Below, one piece after another: positions 16,259 through 25,670 of a stretch of DNA of 64,000 nt; position 1 is the stretch's first letter, and every line of letters begins with the position of its first letter. Made by a program: the position numbers and the translations under genes. Below the pieces are notes generated by a model. It did not search any database. It had not been told where the DNA came from and saw only the letters and a list, made by a program, of their open reading frames with translations. Source of the DNA: Marinifilum sp965230805 (GTDB taxonomy: Bacteria; Bacteroidota; Bacteroidia; Bacteroidales; Marinifilaceae). Location of the stretch: the NCBI RefSeq assembly GCF_965230805.1, contig NZ_OZ246019.1, forward strand, positions 2,232,001 to 2,296,000, given 5' to 3'.

Positions 16259-17476
16259 ATGTTTGAATCAGGATCAACAACGTTTATGATTTTATGTACC
16301 AGCCTGGTGATGTTAATGACACCTGGATTGGCCTTTTTTTACGGAGGTTTAGCTGGTAAAAGAAATATTTTAGGTGTAATGATGCAAACCTTTGTGTCGT
16401 TAGGAATAACAACCATAATGTGGGTTGCAATAGGCTACTCTTTGTGCTTTAGTGGCGGAGAAGGAGGAATAATTGGTAATCTCGACCTGGCATTTTTAAA
16501 TGGGATTGATTTCGATGCACCATTCAGTGGGGCCGACGGCAAATACCCAATGTATATCTTTATTGCGTATCAAATGATGTTTGCCATTATTACTCCTGCT
16601 CTTATAACAGGTGCATTTGTAAATCGGGTTACCTTTAAGGCTTATCTTATTTTCTTGGTGTTATGGCAATTGTTTGTATACTATCCGTTTGTGCATATGA
16701 TTTGGGGCGGAGGAATACTTGCCGAATGGGGTGTTCTTGACTTTGCCGGAGGTGTGGTTGTTCATGCAACAGCAGGTTTTGCGGCTTTGGCTTCGGTATT
16801 TTATGTAGGAAAACGTCGCGATAAGGAAACACCTCCAAATAGCATTCCACTGGTAGCTATTGGTACAGGTTTGCTATGGTTTGGTTGGTATGGATTTAAT
16901 GCAGGTAGCGAATTGGATGTTGATGCAATTTCGACCTTGGCATTTTTGAATACTGATGTTGCCGCTTCTTTTGCAGCAATTACATGGTTAATTATTGAAT
17001 GGGCACGCGAGGGCAAACCAAAATTTGTTGGATTATTAACAGGAGCAGTTGCAGGTTTAGCAACCATAACTCCGGCAGCAGGTTTTGTACCATTATGGGC
17101 AGCTATGCTTATTGGTATTGTTGCAGGTGCACTTTGTTATGTGGCCGTGCAGTTTAAAAACAAATGGGGCTGGGATGATGCTCTTGATGTATGGGGAGTA
17201 CACGGCATGGGCGGTGTATTCGGAACCATCGCATTAGGGGTGTTTGCTTCTTCGGCAATCAATAACCAATCTGGTTTATTAGAAGGAGATGCTGCATTCT
17301 TTTTAAAAGAGGTAACAGCTGTGCTTATCGGAGCTATTTACGCATTTGTATTTACATATTTAATGCTTGCAATTATCAACTATATAACTCCTGTAAAAGT
17401 CAACGAGGAAGATGAAGATCTAGGCCTGGACGCATCATTGCATGGAGAACGCGCATATGATGAAGGTGCTTTATAA
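16259..17476 (+). CDS. amt: Ammonium transporter, Amt family
   Basis: 405 residues with about 11 membrane helices, usual for Amt. Family markers include MLMTPGLAFFYGGLAGKRN in the first helices, the pore His in VVVHATAG, the second pore His in WGVHGMGG, and NAGSELDVD for the family signature region. It conducts ammonium across the inner membrane. The C-terminal tail EEDEDLGLDASLHGERAYDEGAL is the regulatory tail that PII proteins contact, but no glnK gene lies next to it in this window. It follows the porin by 21 nt and is probably co-transcribed. No classic terminator follows; the 17508-17642 inverted repeat may serve. Confidence 0.97.
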   Translation: MFESGSTTFMILCTSLVMLMTPGLAFFYGGLAGKRNILGVMMQTFVSLGITTIMWVAIGYSLCFSGGEGGIIGNLDLAFLNGIDFDAPFSGADGKYPMYIFIAYQMMFAIITPALITGAFVNRVTFKAYLIFLVLWQLFVYYPFVHMIWGGGILAEWGVLDFAGGVVVHATAGFAALASVFYVGKRRDKETPPNSIPLVAIGTGLLWFGWYGFNAGSELDVDAISTLAFLNTDVAASFAAITWLIIEWAREGKPKFVGLLTGAVAGLATITPAAGFVPLWAAMLIGIVAGALCYVAVQFKNKWGWDDALDVWGVHGMGGVFGTIALGVFASSAINNQSGLLEGDAAFFLKEVTAVLIGAIYAFVFTYLMLAIINYITPVKVNEEDEDLGLDASLHGERAYDEGAL

Positions 17477-17507
17477 CTAAATCACCTTTACTATATGCTA
17501 TTTACCC

Positions 17508-17642
17508 AGAGGGTGTTCAAAAAGTAATTTCTCTGTATTAAATTTCAGCTTGCCTAGCCCCTAAAGGGAATCTGAATGTCAATCTTCACTTAAGTCTATA
17601 AGTTGTTGAAAGCAGTGAAACCATACTTTTGGGACACCCTCT
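17508..17642. repeat. 135-bp element with 19-bp terminal inverted repeats
   Basis: AGAGGGTGTTCAAAAAGTA at the left end is the near-complement of TACTTTTGGGACACCCTCT at the right end (two or three mismatches). Size and ends suggest a small non-autonomous element or a long terminator after amt. No coding capacity. Confidence 0.6.
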
Positions 17643-17717
17643 CTTTATTCGAACTTCGCATCGGATCTTAAAACCCTAAAAACCGCAGTTCTACTAAAAA
17701 AAATGTAAGGGTTTTCA

Positions 17718-18084
17718 CTGATTTTAAGTAAAAATTTGCTCAAATTACCGTGGGAATATCGGGATATTTCGAGGAGATTTATGCCAATAGCAGTGAAATT
17801 ATTTGTAAAGTCAACTTCACCTAATCTTTACTTCAAAAATTCTTAAAAATCCCCCGATATTCTTTCAGCTTATTTAAAGAAACTCCTGAATAAATCTGAC
17901 TTTCTGTGGCGAATAGTTTTATCGAACTTCGGTTAAAAGCATAAACCCGTCGGCGAATTGGCTTGCGCTTACCTTCCTTGTCCCTCCATATCAAAATAGC
18001 CCGCTATTCTTTCCAAATTTTTAATGCAAATCTATCGCAAATATAACTTTCTGTGGATAGAATTTTACGTCGAACTCACGTTAA
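17718..18084 (-). repeat. Partial inverted copy of the 255-bp MITE-like element
   Basis: Bases 17991-18084 are the reverse complement of 21218-21311 with very few differences and include the complete 22-nt end (ACGTGAGTTCGACG... on minus, 18081-18060). Further left, CTGATTTTAAGTA (17718) and GGAATATCGGGATATTTC (17750) match the element's interior. The other end is missing. Apart from this and the 135-bp repeat I see no gene from 17477 to 18280. Confidence 0.75.
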
Positions 18085-18280
18085 TATTAAGGCAAAAACA
18101 AAGCTACAGATTACATGGTATTTTAAAAACAGCCTACTCACAATTTATCAGTACTGGCTCATATATAGGTGGAACTTACCGCCGAAATGGCCTAAGAAAT
18201 GTATACAAAAAAAGATGTTTTGATTAAAAGTGTTTGTTTAGATATACATACTTTTAAATGCATTCTTAAATAAAAAAATT

Positions 18281-19129
18281 ATGAAACAAGAAAAAACATT
18301 TTTTGCAAGTATGACACTACTTGTATTGTTAGCATTTCTACAGGCTTTTTTTAACTCAATTATGCAGAATGAGCTGATAAATCTCATGCAAACAGTAATT
18401 CTAACAATTTTTGTTCTGTATCATGGCGTATATCGATATGGATGGGGAAGATTATTAGTTATGTTTGTTATTGTATTTGCTACTGGTTGGATCTTTGAAA
18501 GTTTGAGTATTGCTACCGGCTTTCCTTTTGGTAATTACGAATACTCTGATTTATTAGGTGTTAAATTGGGAACCGTTCCATTTGCAATAATGCCAGCTTA
18601 CTTTGCAATGGGTTTTATTTCATGGACAATTGCCTCCATTCTGCATTCTAAAACCGACAATACAATAAAAGGTAGTGAACTAATCACCATGCCTTTAGTA
18701 GCTTCTTTTGTAATGTCTTCTTGGGATGTGACCGGAGATCCTCAATGGTCAAGTATTGTTGGAAGATGGACTTGGTTTGATGGAGGTGAATATTTTGGTG
18801 TTCCTTTTACCAATTATCTTGGATGGTTTTTTGTAGTCTTTATTTTCTATTTTGTTTTTGCCTTAATGGATAGATATAAAACTGTACCGGTAAAATTCAA
18901 ATTGCTTGAGAACAGAAAGTATTGGATTTTTGCACCTCTTATTTATCTTCATGTTTTGGTTGAGGCACTAACGAATTACATAAGCAAACCAAATTTGGAA
19001 GTAGTATCAAAAGACGGACACACTTGGTGGACGGGAGATATTTATGGCTCACTTTTGCTGGTTGGGATGTGGACAATGCTTCCAATTGCTCTTTATGCGA
19101 TTTTAAGACTTAAAAAAGATTTTAAATAA
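18281..19129 (+). CDS. Carotenoid biosynthesis membrane protein, CruF-like
   Basis: 282 residues, about seven membrane helices. The motif block GFPFGNYEYSDLLGVKLGTVP, then SSWDVTGDP and GVPFTNYLGWF, is characteristic of the Caroten_synth family (PF04240) that includes CruF, a carotenoid 1',2'-hydratase. It probably adds water to the psi end of a carotenoid in the inner membrane, but no other carotenoid gene (crtB, crtI) is adjacent, so the substrate is uncertain. The next gene starts 2 nt after its stop, so the two are one operon. A class 1 isoprenoid-type enzyme lies 5 kb downstream. Confidence 0.82.
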   Translation: MKQEKTFFASMTLLVLLAFLQAFFNSIMQNELINLMQTVILTIFVLYHGVYRYGWGRLLVMFVIVFATGWIFESLSIATGFPFGNYEYSDLLGVKLGTVPFAIMPAYFAMGFISWTIASILHSKTDNTIKGSELITMPLVASFVMSSWDVTGDPQWSSIVGRWTWFDGGEYFGVPFTNYLGWFFVVFIFYFVFALMDRYKTVPVKFKLLENRKYWIFAPLIYLHVLVEALTNYISKPNLEVVSKDGHTWWTGDIYGSLLLVGMWTMLPIALYAILRLKKDFK

Positions 19130-19131
19130 AG

Positions 19132-20079
19132 ATGGAAAAACTAACAACAGGACGAAATACGGTTTGTTTCGAAAGTGATGGTTTTAAACTTGAAGGGCAC
19201 CTTTTTATTCCAGAGGATTACAAAGAAGGCGAAAAGCGTGGAGCTATTGTGGTAACAAGGCCTGCTTCCGGAGTGAAAGAACAGACAGCAGGTCTTTATG
19301 CCGAGAAATTTGCAGAAAAATCTTATATCACTCTTGCTTTCGACCCAAAAGGATACGGAGGAAGCGAAGGAGTTCCACAAATGGAAGATCCATTTTCAAT
19401 AATTTCGGATAATAAAAACGCCTACAAATACCTCCAATCTTTGCAGCAAGTAGATGCCAATAAAATTATTAGTGCCGGTATTTGTATGGGAGCAGGGCAT
19501 GCAGTTGCAGCTAGTTCAGACGACCAAAGAGTAAAAGCTACACTTGCTATCAGCCCTTACCTTACGTCGCAAATTGATTATCCGAAAGCATTTGGTGGAA
19601 GAATGTTGACTAAAATTATGATGGGAATTTCAGACCCCATCATTAAGCTTTTTAAAATGTTGGGAGTTTATTTTTATATTCCGATTGTGCCCCTAAAAAA
19701 ATGGATGGAATTGATACCTGCAACTGAAACACAAACAGGTATGAAACAATACTACGGATATGAAAATAAACCTGGTAGCGTTCCAAGTTGGAAGAATAAG
19801 GGAAATTTCTATCATGCAAGCTATATTATGACAGGAAAATACAATCCTTTCAATTACATTAAGGGATTTATTAATAAACCATTTTTTATGGCATATGCTG
19901 ATGGTGGCTATTCAACAGATAAAATTGAGCAATTTTACAATGATGTTCCTGCTGATGAGAAATTTATAATGGTATGCCCAAACTCAACGCACTTTGATTT
20001 ATATTACAAACCTGAATTTGTAAAACCTATTGTAGATCAGGCATGCGAATTCTTAAATCAAAACAATTTAAATCCATAG
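19132..20079 (+). CDS. Alpha/beta hydrolase, dienelactone-hydrolase-like, Cys nucleophile
   Basis: 315 residues. The nucleophile elbow is GICMGAG, a GxCxG form, so Cys replaces the usual Ser, as in dienelactone hydrolases. Upstream LEGHLFIPEDY and VVTRPASGVKEQTAGLYAEKFAEKSY match the Bacteroidota hydrolases annotated as YcjY/UilS-type. The C-terminal NSTHFDLYYKPEFV holds the catalytic His and DGGYSTDK may hold the Asp. Soluble, no signal peptide. It is translationally close to the CruF-like gene; the pairing might mean processing of a carotenoid ester, but this is inference. Confidence 0.85.
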   Translation: MEKLTTGRNTVCFESDGFKLEGHLFIPEDYKEGEKRGAIVVTRPASGVKEQTAGLYAEKFAEKSYITLAFDPKGYGGSEGVPQMEDPFSIISDNKNAYKYLQSLQQVDANKIISAGICMGAGHAVAASSDDQRVKATLAISPYLTSQIDYPKAFGGRMLTKIMMGISDPIIKLFKMLGVYFYIPIVPLKKWMELIPATETQTGMKQYYGYENKPGSVPSWKNKGNFYHASYIMTGKYNPFNYIKGFINKPFFMAYADGGYSTDKIEQFYNDVPADEKFIMVCPNSTHFDLYYKPEFVKPIVDQACEFLNQNNLNP

Positions 20080-20283
20080 TTCTTATTATATTTCGGTGGT
20101 GGATTAAGTATTTTCAAACCATTATAATTGGCGCAAAGATCAGCGTTTTTTATCTTGCCACGAGGGAATATCAAATCGCATCACCGAAAATAAGATTACT
20201 CAACTAACTTGGGAGATTAGGATAATCCTTGTCATTTTAAAGGATGATTTACTTTTAATCAACTTAATGAATAAATAAGCCTA

Positions 20284-21192
20284 ATGGATAAAAAAACCAT
20301 TAATCTTACCACTGTAAGTAAAATACATTCTCTTTTAAATCAAGGGGCTGTAAGGCATCCTTTGATTAGTGTGATTGATTTTTCAAAAGTGAATTTTACC
20401 GATGGAGTATTTCCAATTGATGCTAGATTTAACTTGAGTTTTTATTCACTTATAATTAAAAAGTTGGATGACGGCATTTTAAAATATGGTCGTCAAAATT
20501 ATGATTCTCAAGATGGGAGCTTGTTTTTTTTAGCACCTAATCAGGTTTTTAAGTTAGGCGATGCGCATGCAGTTTATGGTTGGGGCATCGTGTTTCATCC
20601 CGATTTGATATATGGTACTTCACTAGACAAGAACATACAAACTTATTCATTTTTTAGCTATTCGAACAACGAGGCCTTGCATGTTTCCGAAGAGGAAGCA
20701 AGTCGTTTAACCCTTATTGTGCAAGGAATTGACCAAGAGTTAAACAGGGCAACAGATAAACACACCAAAAGTGTTATTATTTCAAGTTTGGAACTTTTGC
20801 TAAATCATTGTTTGCGCTATTATGACCGCCAGTTTGATACAAGGTCGCATTCAAATAGTGATACCTTGGCAAAGATTGAAACCTTTCTATTGGAAAGTTT
20901 TAATTCATCTAATTTAAAAAACGAGGGACTGCCAACAGTTACGCAATGTGCTAAATATGTAAATCTATCAACCGGATATCTTTCTGATTTGTTAAAAAAA
21001 GAAACTGGTAAAAGCACTCAAGAGCACATTCATTTTTATGCAATTGAATTTGCCAAAAAGAAGTTATTGCAAAGTGAGGATACCATAAGCGAAATCGCCT
21101 ATGAACTGGGATTCAAGTATCCGCAGTATTTCTCAAAATTATTTAAGCAAAAAACGGGTATAACACCAAATAATTACAGGCAGCTAAACTAA
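20284..21192 (+). CDS. AraC-family transcriptional regulator
   Basis: 302 residues. The C-terminal ~100 residues contain two helix-turn-helix motifs: TVTQCAKYVNLSTGYLSDLLKKETG and SEIAYELGFKYPQYFSKLFKQKTGITPNNYR, the latter the AraC signature. The N-terminal 170 residues are the cupin-like sensing part (FLAPNQVFKLGDAHAVYGWGIVFHPDL). It is in the same direction as the CruF/hydrolase pair with a 204-nt gap in which I see no other feature, so it may be separately transcribed. It may control that pair, or be unrelated. A MITE-like element begins 28 nt after the stop. Confidence 0.95.
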   Translation: MDKKTINLTTVSKIHSLLNQGAVRHPLISVIDFSKVNFTDGVFPIDARFNLSFYSLIIKKLDDGILKYGRQNYDSQDGSLFFLAPNQVFKLGDAHAVYGWGIVFHPDLIYGTSLDKNIQTYSFFSYSNNEALHVSEEEASRLTLIVQGIDQELNRATDKHTKSVIISSLELLLNHCLRYYDRQFDTRSHSNSDTLAKIETFLLESFNSSNLKNEGLPTVTQCAKYVNLSTGYLSDLLKKETGKSTQEHIHFYAIEFAKKKLLQSEDTISEIAYELGFKYPQYFSKLFKQKTGITPNNYRQLN

Positions 21193-21220
21193 ATTTTAAT
21201 CACTTCCTCTATTTAATTTA

Positions 21221-21475
21221 ACGTGAGTTCGACGTAAAATTCTATCCACAGAAAGTTATATTTGCGATAGATTTGCATTAAAAATTTGGAAAGAATAGCG
21301 AGCTATTTTGAGGAATTTTTAATGTGAAGATGTCGTAAAGAGAACTTTCCATTATGTGTTCGCCTGCTTTCGGCATAAATTTCCTCAAATCTTATTGAAA
21401 TATCCCGATATTCCTTCGAAAATTTCTACTCAAAATCAGTGCAAACTGTGAACGAATTTTACGTCGAACTCACGT
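21221..21475. mobile_element. 255-bp MITE-like element with perfect 22-bp terminal inverted repeats
   Basis: The ends are exact complements over 22 nt (ACGTGAGTTCGACGTAAAAT... at 21221 and its complement finishing at 21475). A 7-bp direct repeat TAATTTA flanks both sides (21214-21220 and 21476-21482), consistent with target duplication. It has no open frame. Related fragments are at 17718-18084 (inverted), 24094-24170, and short end-like matches at 34304 and 53205. The transposase that would move it is not in the window. Confidence 0.85.
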
Positions 21476-21557
21476 TAATTTAGCTGTTAAATACAGGCAG
21501 CTGGCTTGCACAAGCGCTAGTTTCATGGCTTTACTTGTTTCTGAGCAGGTAGAGTAG

Positions 21558-21590
21558 TTTGTTATTCACTTAAAAAAACTACTATATTTG
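21558..21590 (+). promoter_or_regulatory. Bacteroidota-type promoter upstream of the GH76 gene
   Basis: TTTG at 21558-21561 and TATATTTG at 21583-21590 (consensus TAnnTTTG), 21 nt apart. Transcription would start near 21597, leaving a ~190-nt leader before the GH76 ATG. Confidence 0.55.
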
Positions 21591-21786
21591 GCACAGGCGT
21601 AGATTGAAGTACTCAGCATACACCAAAATTATCTCATGAAGACGAGATTGGTTTTGATGAAAAAATTCTCAACCCATCAAATATAGGATGGTATGTTATA
21701 TTTTTTGTGCTTGCTTTCAAAATGCTTATCAACCCTTAAGTTTTAATCAAATAACAGAAGTTTACTTTTGGATTATTCCTATTTAA

Positions 21787-22947
21787 ATGAAGAAGATGAG
21801 GCAAATTAGTTGGTTTTTATTTGTGATGTTACTATATGTTTTAGTAGCATGTAGTAGCGATGGGGATAATCCTGCTGCAGGTGCCGAACAGGAAGAGCAA
21901 ATGGATTGGTTGCTAAATGCAAATAAGGCAACACAAGTTTTTATTACTAGCTATTGGAACAGCCAAGGCAGGTATTTCAATAAAAATAATCAGGGAAATT
22001 CTGAATTTCACTACTGGCCTCAAGCACACTCATTAGATGTTTTATTGGATGCCTATGAAAGAACCAATAGCGAGCTTTATCTCAGCTATATCAACAATTG
22101 GTTCGAAGGAGTAAAAGCCAAGAATGCCAATACTTGGATCAATGATTACTATGACGATATGGAGTGGAATGCTCTGGCCATGTTAAGAGCCTATGAAATA
22201 ACCGGTAATCAAAAATTTAAAGAGGCTGTGGATATCCTATGGGAGGATATTAAAACAGGTTGGAATAATTATGCAGGTGGAGGATTAATGTGGGTGAAAA
22301 CTAAGCCTAATGGTAAAAATGCCATATCCAATAGTCCGGCTTCCATTTTAGCATCTCGCTTGTATCAACTCGATAAAGATCAGGATGACCTGGAATGGGC
22401 TTTAAAAACCTACAATTGGGTAAAGAGCAATTTGGTGGACCCTTCAACAGGTGCTGTATGGGATCATGTAGTTGATAATGGTGGAGTATTATCCATTAGA
22501 AAGGATTGGATTTTTACATACAATCAAGGAGTATATCAGGGTGCAGCTTTAGAGCTTTACAAAATTACAGGCGAATCAGTCTATTTAAATGATGCGCAAA
22601 AGGCAGCTAATTATACTATAAATTCACTATCTACAACGGCCGGATTATTGAAAGATGAGGGCGATGGAGATGGAGGATTGTTCAAAGGTATATTTGTAAG
22701 GTATTTCACCCAATTGATCCGAAACAAAAACCTATCCCAAAATATGCGCAATCAATATGCTAATTTCCTAGAGCATAATGCAGATAGTTTATGGGCGTAT
22801 GGCAGAGATAAGGAAAGTAATCTTTTTAATACATACTGGAATATCACTCCTGATTCTACAGTAGATTTAACCGTTCAGTTAAGCGGTGTCATGTTGCTCG
22901 AAGCAGCGGCTTTGCTGCAATCGGAAGGTATAATTAAGCCTAGTTGA
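21787..22947 (+). CDS. Glycoside hydrolase family 76 lipoprotein (alpha-1,6-mannanase type)
   Basis: 386 residues. A lipoprotein signal ends LVAC with Cys22, followed by SSDGD, a surface-export-like acidic tract in Bacteroidota. The GH76 catalytic pair is the double Asp in NDYYDDMEWNALAML (Asp123-Asp124), and GGGLMWVKTKPNGKNAISNSPASILASRLY is the conserved second block of the (alpha/alpha)6 barrel. GH76 enzymes cleave alpha-1,6-mannan backbones such as fungal cell-wall mannan. There is no SusC/SusD pair nearby, so this is not a typical polysaccharide utilisation locus; it may be a stand-alone scavenging enzyme or act on own surface glycan. Confidence 0.9.
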   Translation: MKKMRQISWFLFVMLLYVLVACSSDGDNPAAGAEQEEQMDWLLNANKATQVFITSYWNSQGRYFNKNNQGNSEFHYWPQAHSLDVLLDAYERTNSELYLSYINNWFEGVKAKNANTWINDYYDDMEWNALAMLRAYEITGNQKFKEAVDILWEDIKTGWNNYAGGGLMWVKTKPNGKNAISNSPASILASRLYQLDKDQDDLEWALKTYNWVKSNLVDPSTGAVWDHVVDNGGVLSIRKDWIFTYNQGVYQGAALELYKITGESVYLNDAQKAANYTINSLSTTAGLLKDEGDGDGGLFKGIFVRYFTQLIRNKNLSQNMRNQYANFLEHNADSLWAYGRDKESNLFNTYWNITPDSTVDLTVQLSGVMLLEAAALLQSEGIIKPS

Positions 22948-23149
22948 TGTAAGGATTTAATACCCGAAGATTGATGTTGGGATGTAGCCGCTGATTTTAT
23001 GCCTAATCGGCACAAGACAAGAATATCTTGGATTTAGTTTTAAGCTTTTTATAAAGACATTTACTGTTTTTATAAAATTGATACCCTCAGTCTATGGAAA
23101 ACATCAAAAACAGATCATCAAAACACATAGCAACTTTTGGATTATTCTT

Positions 23150-23188
23150 TGTTTTAAAAGTTTAAAGCAGATTTTTTTTATAATTTCG
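23150..23188 (+). promoter_or_regulatory. Possible promoter of the cysH-like gene
   Basis: TTTG near 23150 and a TATAATTTCG box ending about 23188, 42 nt before the ATG. It resembles TTTG/TAnnTTTG but the last G-rich position is imperfect. The 282-nt gap before it holds one copy of the ATTGATACCCTCA motif (23079) and nothing else visible. Confidence 0.35.
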
Positions 23189-23229
23189 TTGGTGCAATTC
23201 AGAAAAATAAACGATTAATAAGCATAAAA

Positions 23230-23838
23230 ATGGATATTAAAGCACTTAACGAGGATTTAAGAGGTAAAACCCCAAAGGAGATTATTGAATGGGCAGTTGA
23301 ATATGGAAAAAAGGCTGTGGTTACAACCAACTTCAGACCCTATGAAGCTGTTATTCTTCATGCATGTGCTCAAGTTAAAAAGGATATTCCTGTGATTTGG
23401 TGTGATTCAGGATACAATACCTCCAATACCTATCGCCATGCCGAACAAACCATCAAGCAATTGGATCTGAATGTGAAATTGTATGTACCCAAGCAAAGTG
23501 CAGCACATCGTGATGTGGTAATGGGGATTCCTGATATTAATGATCCGAAGCACAAAGAATTTACCGAGCAGGTAAAATTAGAGCCATTCCGCAGAGCTAT
23601 GGAAGAGCACAAGCCAGATGTTTGGTTTACAAACTTAAGAAAAGGTCAAACTGCTTTCCGCGATTCTATTGATATCCTTTCACTTTCGGCTGATGGACTA
23701 CTAAAAGTTAGTCCATTCTACGATTGGAGCGATGAGCAAATGGACAAATACCTTGAAGAACACAATTTAGGTATCGAAACAAAGTATTATGATCCTACAA
23801 AAGTTCTTGGCAACCGTGAGTGTGGATTACACGCCTAA
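23230..23838 (+). CDS. cysH: Phosphoadenosine phosphosulfate reductase family protein
   Basis: 202 residues. The start VVTTNFRPYEAVILHACAQ is the PP-loop region of the PAPS reductase fold, IPVIWCDSGYNTSNTYRHAEQ follows the family pattern, WFTNLRKGQTAFR is the substrate Arg loop, and the C-terminal RECGLHA carries the catalytic Cys of the ECGLH motif. The Cys pairs that bind [4Fe-4S] in APS reductases are absent, so it is of the PAPS type. It reduces (P)APS to sulfite in assimilatory sulfate reduction. The protein is short and single; no cysD/cysN/cysI genes are adjacent, which is unusual for a sulfate pathway and leaves its use open. Confidence 0.85.
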   Translation: MDIKALNEDLRGKTPKEIIEWAVEYGKKAVVTTNFRPYEAVILHACAQVKKDIPVIWCDSGYNTSNTYRHAEQTIKQLDLNVKLYVPKQSAAHRDVVMGIPDINDPKHKEFTEQVKLEPFRRAMEEHKPDVWFTNLRKGQTAFRDSIDILSLSADGLLKVSPFYDWSDEQMDKYLEEHNLGIETKYYDPTKVLGNRECGLHA

Positions 23839-24170
23839 TACACTACGAAGAGCATAAAAAGCTTGCGGCTTCCATTTGACAAATGAGAAAATTGTAAGCT
23901 GATCAATTTTAAATCAACGCTTTTGTTCTTAACAGGATAAAGGCGTTTTTTGTGCAATACCATAAAACAGCTTGCACAAGCATAATAAAACCGGCATTAC
24001 AGATTATACCGGGTTTACCACGAAATGAGCCTTAAAATGCTGTTGAGCTTTGTCAAAGCAAAATATAGAGGCATAGCTTTCAAAGAATTTAACTGCTTTT
24101 GGCATATATTTCCTCAAATCCCCTAGCAATATCCTGATATTCCTTCGGTAATTTCTACTCAAAATCATTG
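23839..24170. repeat. Intergenic stretch with dispersed repeats
   Basis: No gene. CTTGCGGCTTCCATTTGACAA at 23868 recurs as CTTGCGGCTTCCATCTGGCAA at 27690. Bases 24094-24170 match the interior of the MITE-like element (TTCCTCAAATC..GATATTCCTTCGG..ATTTCTACTCAAAATCA), running into the 3' end of the isoprenoid gene, whose stop codon region is inside the repeat. Confidence 0.6.
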
Positions 24171-25429
24171 TAAAGGGGAACCGTTTTTTTAGTCGAGATC
24201 GGCTTATTAATCATACACAGATCTGTGTTTTTAAACTCTTCCAATTTTTTATCAAATAATACCTGAGAATGATTCAGTTCAGCTTTGTGTTTCTCGGCAA
24301 ACGAAAAGCGAAAAGGAGAGTGTCGCTCGCATTGTTGAATAAATGCAGGACTAAAGTCTTTTGGGTTGGTAAGCACCGATGAGGCGAAAAGCAGGCTAAA
24401 GCTGCGTTTAATTAAACCCTGGAACGCAATTTTGCCAGGATATATTTGTTGTATAGTTGCCAAAACTTCTTTTCCCAAATAGTAGGTTTTGCACAACATG
24501 CTATCCAAATATTGTGAATGAAGATTTTTCGAAAAACATGTAAATACACCCTCGTACAAATCATCCCGGGCATCCTGCAAATCGTCAAGAATTTGCAAAT
24601 AGGCACCATATTCATACAGAAAATGAAGTTGATCGTAGCTCAATTCTCCTGCAATTAAATAACCATCGGCAATCACCGATGTTGCACCTTTGGTAACTGC
24701 AATTTCGAAACATTTAATATCGCTTAATACGCTTTGCCTGGTTAAGGCTATGCTCCTGGTTTGTGCATGATGAATGTCCAGCAGGCTTTCGTATAGCTTA
24801 GGAAAATCATTTCTATCAAAATCATCCTCAATCATGCTTACCAATTGATAGATTCTCTCTTCTGCTTTGCTTTTTGCAATCACCTTATCGCCCTGTAAAC
24901 GTAGCTCAAATCGTTTCGAGAACTCTATTTTGTCTTGATAGGAGATTCTTCTCGAATCGATGAAATTATCGGAATACGGATAAAGCAAGCTATATGCCAG
25001 TGTTGATGAGGTGGTTTGAACAGGATAATTGAATAAGGATTGTAAACCAAAGACGATCCACTGATTTCTTAATGCCTGAAAAAGTTCTTCATTGCTTAGC
25101 TCAGAATCAAACTGTAGAGCTCTTCTGATAAAATCTTTTGTAGCCACAATCATATCATCCGAAAAAATCAATTGCAATTGATCTCTGGTATAGGAAAGTT
25201 CATCTCTGAAAAAGGATTTGCACTTGTTGAGCAGTATATCATTTTCATTGATTTCGTTTTGGCTGAAGGATTTGGCAAAATTCAGGAATCGTTCACACTT
25301 CATTTCCCAAATAAACTTCTCGATACTCGAATATTTCCTTTTGTTTTTTGGGAAGTCTTCGGCACAGCTAAGCCATTTGTTTATGAATTGATTTAAGAAT
25401 TTATTGTATGTTTTTTGGTGTTCAATCAT
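24155..25429 (-). CDS. Class 1 isoprenoid biosynthesis enzyme
   Basis: 424 residues, all-helical, no signal peptide. The segment YLQILDDLQDARDDLYEG contains DDxxD followed by a second acidic pair, the Mg-diphosphate site of trans-isoprenyl-diphosphate-type enzymes; SDNFIDSRR near residue 155 may supply the other acidic face. The overall length and layout fit the Bacteroidota proteins annotated as class 1 isoprenoid biosynthesis enzymes rather than ordinary GGPP or farnesyl synthases (about 300-325 residues). The product is unknown; a terpene or prenyl-transfer product is possible. The last codons overlap a decayed MITE-like repeat, so the C-terminus may have been altered. Confidence 0.75.
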   Translation of the reverse strand: MIEHQKTYNKFLNQFINKWLSCAEDFPKNKRKYSSIEKFIWEMKCERFLNFAKSFSQNEINENDILLNKCKSFFRDELSYTRDQLQLIFSDDMIVATKDFIRRALQFDSELSNEELFQALRNQWIVFGLQSLFNYPVQTTSSTLAYSLLYPYSDNFIDSRRISYQDKIEFSKRFELRLQGDKVIAKSKAEERIYQLVSMIEDDFDRNDFPKLYESLLDIHHAQTRSIALTRQSVLSDIKCFEIAVTKGATSVIADGYLIAGELSYDQLHFLYEYGAYLQILDDLQDARDDLYEGVFTCFSKNLHSQYLDSMLCKTYYLGKEVLATIQQIYPGKIAFQGLIKRSFSLLFASSVLTNPKDFSPAFIQQCERHSPFRFSFAEKHKAELNHSQVLFDKKLEEFKNTDLCMINKPISTKKTVPLYNDFE

Positions 25430-25670
25430 AATTTAGTGGGTTAATTTAGCTCATACAAATTCATAAAAAAAACGGAGTCTTAAAATTTTAATCGGTCAAA
25501 ATGCCTTATTGGCTGATCAATCTATTTTTTACACAGTTTAGAATGGAAATCTTTATTGCATTGATTCTGAACAATGAAATCTTTACTTTAGCAGTCTGAT
25601 TTTTATAAAGATATTTGTTTAATGAGTTGTGGAGATGTAGATCATCTTACTGCCTGATAATATAAATGAA

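Noticed and set aside
18024..18227. 67-residue plus-strand ORF
   Set aside because: It overlaps the inverted MITE-like copy and is basic/aromatic noise without a ribosome-binding site.
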